Positions 4,768-6,764 of a stretch of DNA of 6,764 nucleotides are shown here, in pieces. The notes below the pieces were generated by a model. The model worked only from the letters and a program-made list of their open reading frames with translations, did no database searches and was not told where the DNA came from. Each line of letters opens with the position of its first letter. The first letter of the stretch is position 1. Source of the stretch: Planctomycetaceae bacterium (GTDB lineage: Bacteria; Planctomycetota; Planctomycetia; Pirellulales; Thermoguttaceae); assembly GCA_031274045.1 (NCBI GenBank), contig JAISQS010000231.1:1-6764 (forward strand), given 5' to 3'. A program made the position numbers and the translations under genes.

Positions 4768-6675
4768 ATGAATAAATCAAAATACACCGAATCTCAAAAG
4801 GACTTCGCGCGGGAACAACTTATTTCTTGTACAATATACCGTGACTCGCTCCCTTATCACGAAACATTTGATCAATTATTTCGTCTATATAATAAGAGCG
4901 GTTTGCCAAAATTGTCGGAGCGTGATTTTTGGTTGTTGTTGATTGCGGTTAGTAAGGAGGAAAAAATTAAGCAAACGAACGCTTCAAAACTTCCTGCTGT
5001 TATTGTGTCACAAGAAGAGCGGCACGAATTGATACGGCTTTTTCCTGATAAAATTGGTAAGCGTTATCTGCTTCCGTACACAGATGAATTTGAGTCAGTG
5101 TATCGAGAATTTGTCAGCCAAGTTGATAATCATTTGACCAAAAATGAATTTTGGCGTGCGTTGGTCAAAGCGTTAAAATCTGTACGAAAAGAGGATATCA
5201 TTAGCGGAAAAGGTGCTTATCATTTTTCTCACGAACAGCGTAATGAGTTGGTCAGTATGAATCCGTGGTGGAACGGCGGCAATATTCCTGACGTGCCGGA
5301 TTATAAACGTTCCATTTTTCATACGCTTTGCGAACAACTAACCGATTTTACGAGGTATAAACCTTATTACGCAATTCGCGGACCGCGTCAGGTTGGAAAG
5401 ACAACAGTTATTGCACAGTTAATAAAAAAACTTCTCGATGAAAAAATAACAGTTCCAAGTCATATTTTATGTTTCTCATTTGACAATTCTGAAATATTAA
5501 AACTTGAACATCCTCTTTTGCATGTTGTGCGTTGGTTTGAAAATAATATTGTTAAAGATACATTTAATAACGTCTGGAAAAAGAATCAACCGGTGTTTCT
5601 TTTTCTTGATGAAGTACAAGACGTACCGGATTGGAGTCTCCAACTCAAAAATATTATCGACGCGCAAATGTGCAAGTGTCTGATAACCGGTAGTTCTGCG
5701 CTTCGTATTTTGGCGGGTCGAGAGTCGTTGCCGGGGCGGCTGGATTACTACAACGTTAATTCGCTTAGCTTATCCGAAATAGCTGATTTTTACGGCAAAA
5801 CGATTCCGCCTTTTCGAGACGAAATTTGTTATGTTGATTTGGTCAAAAAAGATTTTTGGGTTGAATTGTGCAATTATAATCCGCCGTTTTTGGACGAGAC
5901 GTTTGAGAAATTCAGTGAGCTTGGAGGTTATCCGTTTTGTCATGTGGAGGGTGCGTCAGGTTTTGCCGCACGAAAAAGATTTTTACAAAATAATGTTACG
6001 CGGCGAACAATCGAACACGACATCAGAACCAGTATCGGAAAAGCACCAATTGTTGAAGGCTATCAAAATGTAACTTTTGTTCGGGAGATATTCAGAGTTA
6101 TTTGCAAGTACACCGGTTGTGATGTGAATTACAGTACGCTTTGCCGAGAGATTGAAATCAGTACGGGCACGCATCTGAATTTTGAACAATTAAATGCGAT
6201 ACTGAATTTCTTTGACAACTCAATGCTATTCAAAATGATTCGACCTCCCTTGTATCGCATGGCGACGGCAAAAAATCGTATCAAGCCGTGTCTTTGTGAT
6301 CATGCGATTCGGGCGGCGTGGATTGCGGAGGAGGTGCAGTTGTACGGCGATTCGGTCAATGCCGATATAGCGGGTCGGATTGCGGAGGGGATTGTTGGTT
6401 ATTTGTTGGCTTCGATTGATGGTATTTTGGACGTTAATTATTTACCGCCGCACAACGGAGACGGTGAAATTGATTTTGTCCTAGCAATTGGTGATAAACA
6501 TATTCCCATTGAAGTAAAATATCAAAACACCGTAACACCGCCGAACAACTTGAAAAAATATATCAACAAAAAAATTCACAACGCCCCCTTCGGAATTGTC
6601 ATCACCAAAAACGATGCCTACGTAAATGATCAAATCATCGCCATTCCACTCAAACAATTTTTACTGTTGCAATAA
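4768..6675 (+). CDS. AAA_14/DUF4143-type ATPase with PD-(D/E)XK-like C-terminus and duplicated N-terminal domain
   Basis: This 635-aa protein is predicted to be cytoplasmic, with no signal peptide or membrane segment. Residues 198-340 form a P-loop ATPase: Walker A GPRQVGKTT (205-213, Lys 211), Walker B FLFLDE (277-282, Asp 281 and Glu 282), a sensor-like LITGSSA (305-311), and LPGR (321-324) followed by SLSLSEI, typical of AAA_14 (PF13173). Residues about 380-515 match the DUF4143 (PF13635) layout, including ELGGYPF (384-390) and the 'RK.F' helix. The C-terminus has a PD-(D/E)XK-like pattern: Glu 540, Asp 569 within EIDF, and IEVK (581-584, Glu 582 and Lys 584). Relatives are usually about 400-450 aa. 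The extra ~190 N-terminal residues contain two copies of an unrecognised domain (28-93 and 102-166). All catalytic positions look intact. Nucleic-acid or mobile-element roles have been guessed for this family, but the substrate is unknown and no partner gene is visible here. Confidence 0.9.
   Translation: MNKSKYTESQKDFAREQLISCTIYRDSLPYHETFDQLFRLYNKSGLPKLSERDFWLLLIAVSKEEKIKQTNASKLPAVIVSQEERHELIRLFPDKIGKRYLLPYTDEFESVYREFVSQVDNHLTKNEFWRALVKALKSVRKEDIISGKGAYHFSHEQRNELVSMNPWWNGGNIPDVPDYKRSIFHTLCEQLTDFTRYKPYYAIRGPRQVGKTTVIAQLIKKLLDEKITVPSHILCFSFDNSEILKLEHPLLHVVRWFENNIVKDTFNNVWKKNQPVFLFLDEVQDVPDWSLQLKNIIDAQMCKCLITGSSALRILAGRESLPGRLDYYNVNSLSLSEIADFYGKTIPPFRDEICYVDLVKKDFWVELCNYNPPFLDETFEKFSELGGYPFCHVEGASGFAARKRFLQNNVTRRTIEHDIRTSIGKAPIVEGYQNVTFVREIFRVICKYTGCDVNYSTLCREIEISTGTHLNFEQLNAILNFFDNSMLFKMIRPPLYRMATAKNRIKPCLCDHAIRAAWIAEEVQLYGDSVNADIAGRIAEGIVGYLLASIDGILDVNYLPPHNGDGEIDFVLAIGDKHIPIEVKYQNTVTPPNNLKKYINKKIHNAPFGIVITKNDAYVNDQIIAIPLKQFLLLQ
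4849..5265 (+). repeat. Protein-level duplication of a ~65-aa N-terminal domain in the ATPase
   Basis: Residues 28-93 and 102-166 align almost without gaps (offset 74, then 73). Both begin LPY. Shared positions include Phe 34/108, an aromatic then Arg (38-39/112-113), Leu plus Ser or Thr (49-50/123-124), the pair Phe-Trp (54-55/128-129), Lys 63/137, and S-x-E-x-R-x-E-L (81-88/154-161), ending with Pro 93/166. By hand I count about 16 identities in 65 positions, plus many similar residues. The content looks helical; a DNA- or protein-binding role is possible but not shown. Confidence 0.8.
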
Positions 6676-6764
6676 TCAATCACTACCCAATACGTAGTTG
6701 AAATGAATACGCTAATTGTTAGAATGAAGCGAGAAGATTTGGATTAGCGCAAAATAAAATTTTA
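6676..6764. other. Downstream tail with no gene
   Basis: No coding region or clear terminator is seen. A 7-bp inverted repeat (CGCTAAT at 6710-6716 and ATTAGCG at 6743-6749) encloses 26 nt and is too loose to call a terminator. Confidence 0.5.

Noticed and set aside
5831..6189. Two open frames inside the ATPase gene, one per strand
   Set aside because: They are shadows of the DUF4143 region of the intact 635-residue frame.
4554..6675. Toxin-antitoxin or defence operon around the ATPase
   Set aside because: Only one gene is present in this stretch, and the upstream neighbour is an unrelated membrane protein 214 bp away.
6710..6749. Terminator after the ATPase gene
   Set aside because: The 7-bp stem encloses a 26-nt loop, is AT-rich and is not followed by a T run.

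Overview
The window holds two long plus-strand protein genes and a structured, non-coding 5' region. Both genes use ATG starts behind clear Shine-Dalgarno sequences (GGAGG at 713-717 and AAGGA at 4758-4762), and the DNA looks moderately AT-rich. This is a bacterium. Usable Shine-Dalgarno sites argue mildly against Bacteroidota. The mix of a giant DUF2339 membrane protein, an AAA_14/DUF4143 ATPase and palindromic intergenic repeats would suit Planctomycetota or a relative, but nothing in the window proves a phylum.

Bases 1-722 contain no convincing gene. Bases 18-421 form a long imperfect inverted repeat: two copies of a ~165-bp unit in opposite orientation around a ~75-bp centre. Each copy carries three hairpins in the same order and two short perfectly conserved blocks (10 bp at the outer end, 9 bp further in). 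The hairpin stems are kept even where their sequences differ, which suggests selection on structure. Downstream lie a 9-bp tandem repeat (462-488), a 7-bp duplication (538-551), a GTGAT microsatellite (581-603) and a plausible extended -10 promoter (642-650).

Gene 1 (723-4553, 1276 aa) is a DUF2339-family polytopic membrane protein. It has an N-terminal membrane anchor, a short coiled coil, a low-complexity Pro/Gln/Thr/Glu linker, a recognisable DUF2339 core, and then a C-terminal membrane module present five times in tandem (four full copies and a shorter terminal one).

Gene 2 (4768-6675, 635 aa) follows after 214 bp on the same strand. It is an AAA_14-type P-loop ATPase with a DUF4143 region and a C-terminal PD-(D/E)XK-like nuclease signature. 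Ahead of the ATPase it has about 190 extra residues that contain a duplicated ~65-residue domain I do not recognise. The gap, separate ribosome sites and lack of a functional link give no strong reason to treat the two genes as one operon. No RNA genes, CRISPR array, insertion sequence or transposase were found. The last 89 bases hold no gene.
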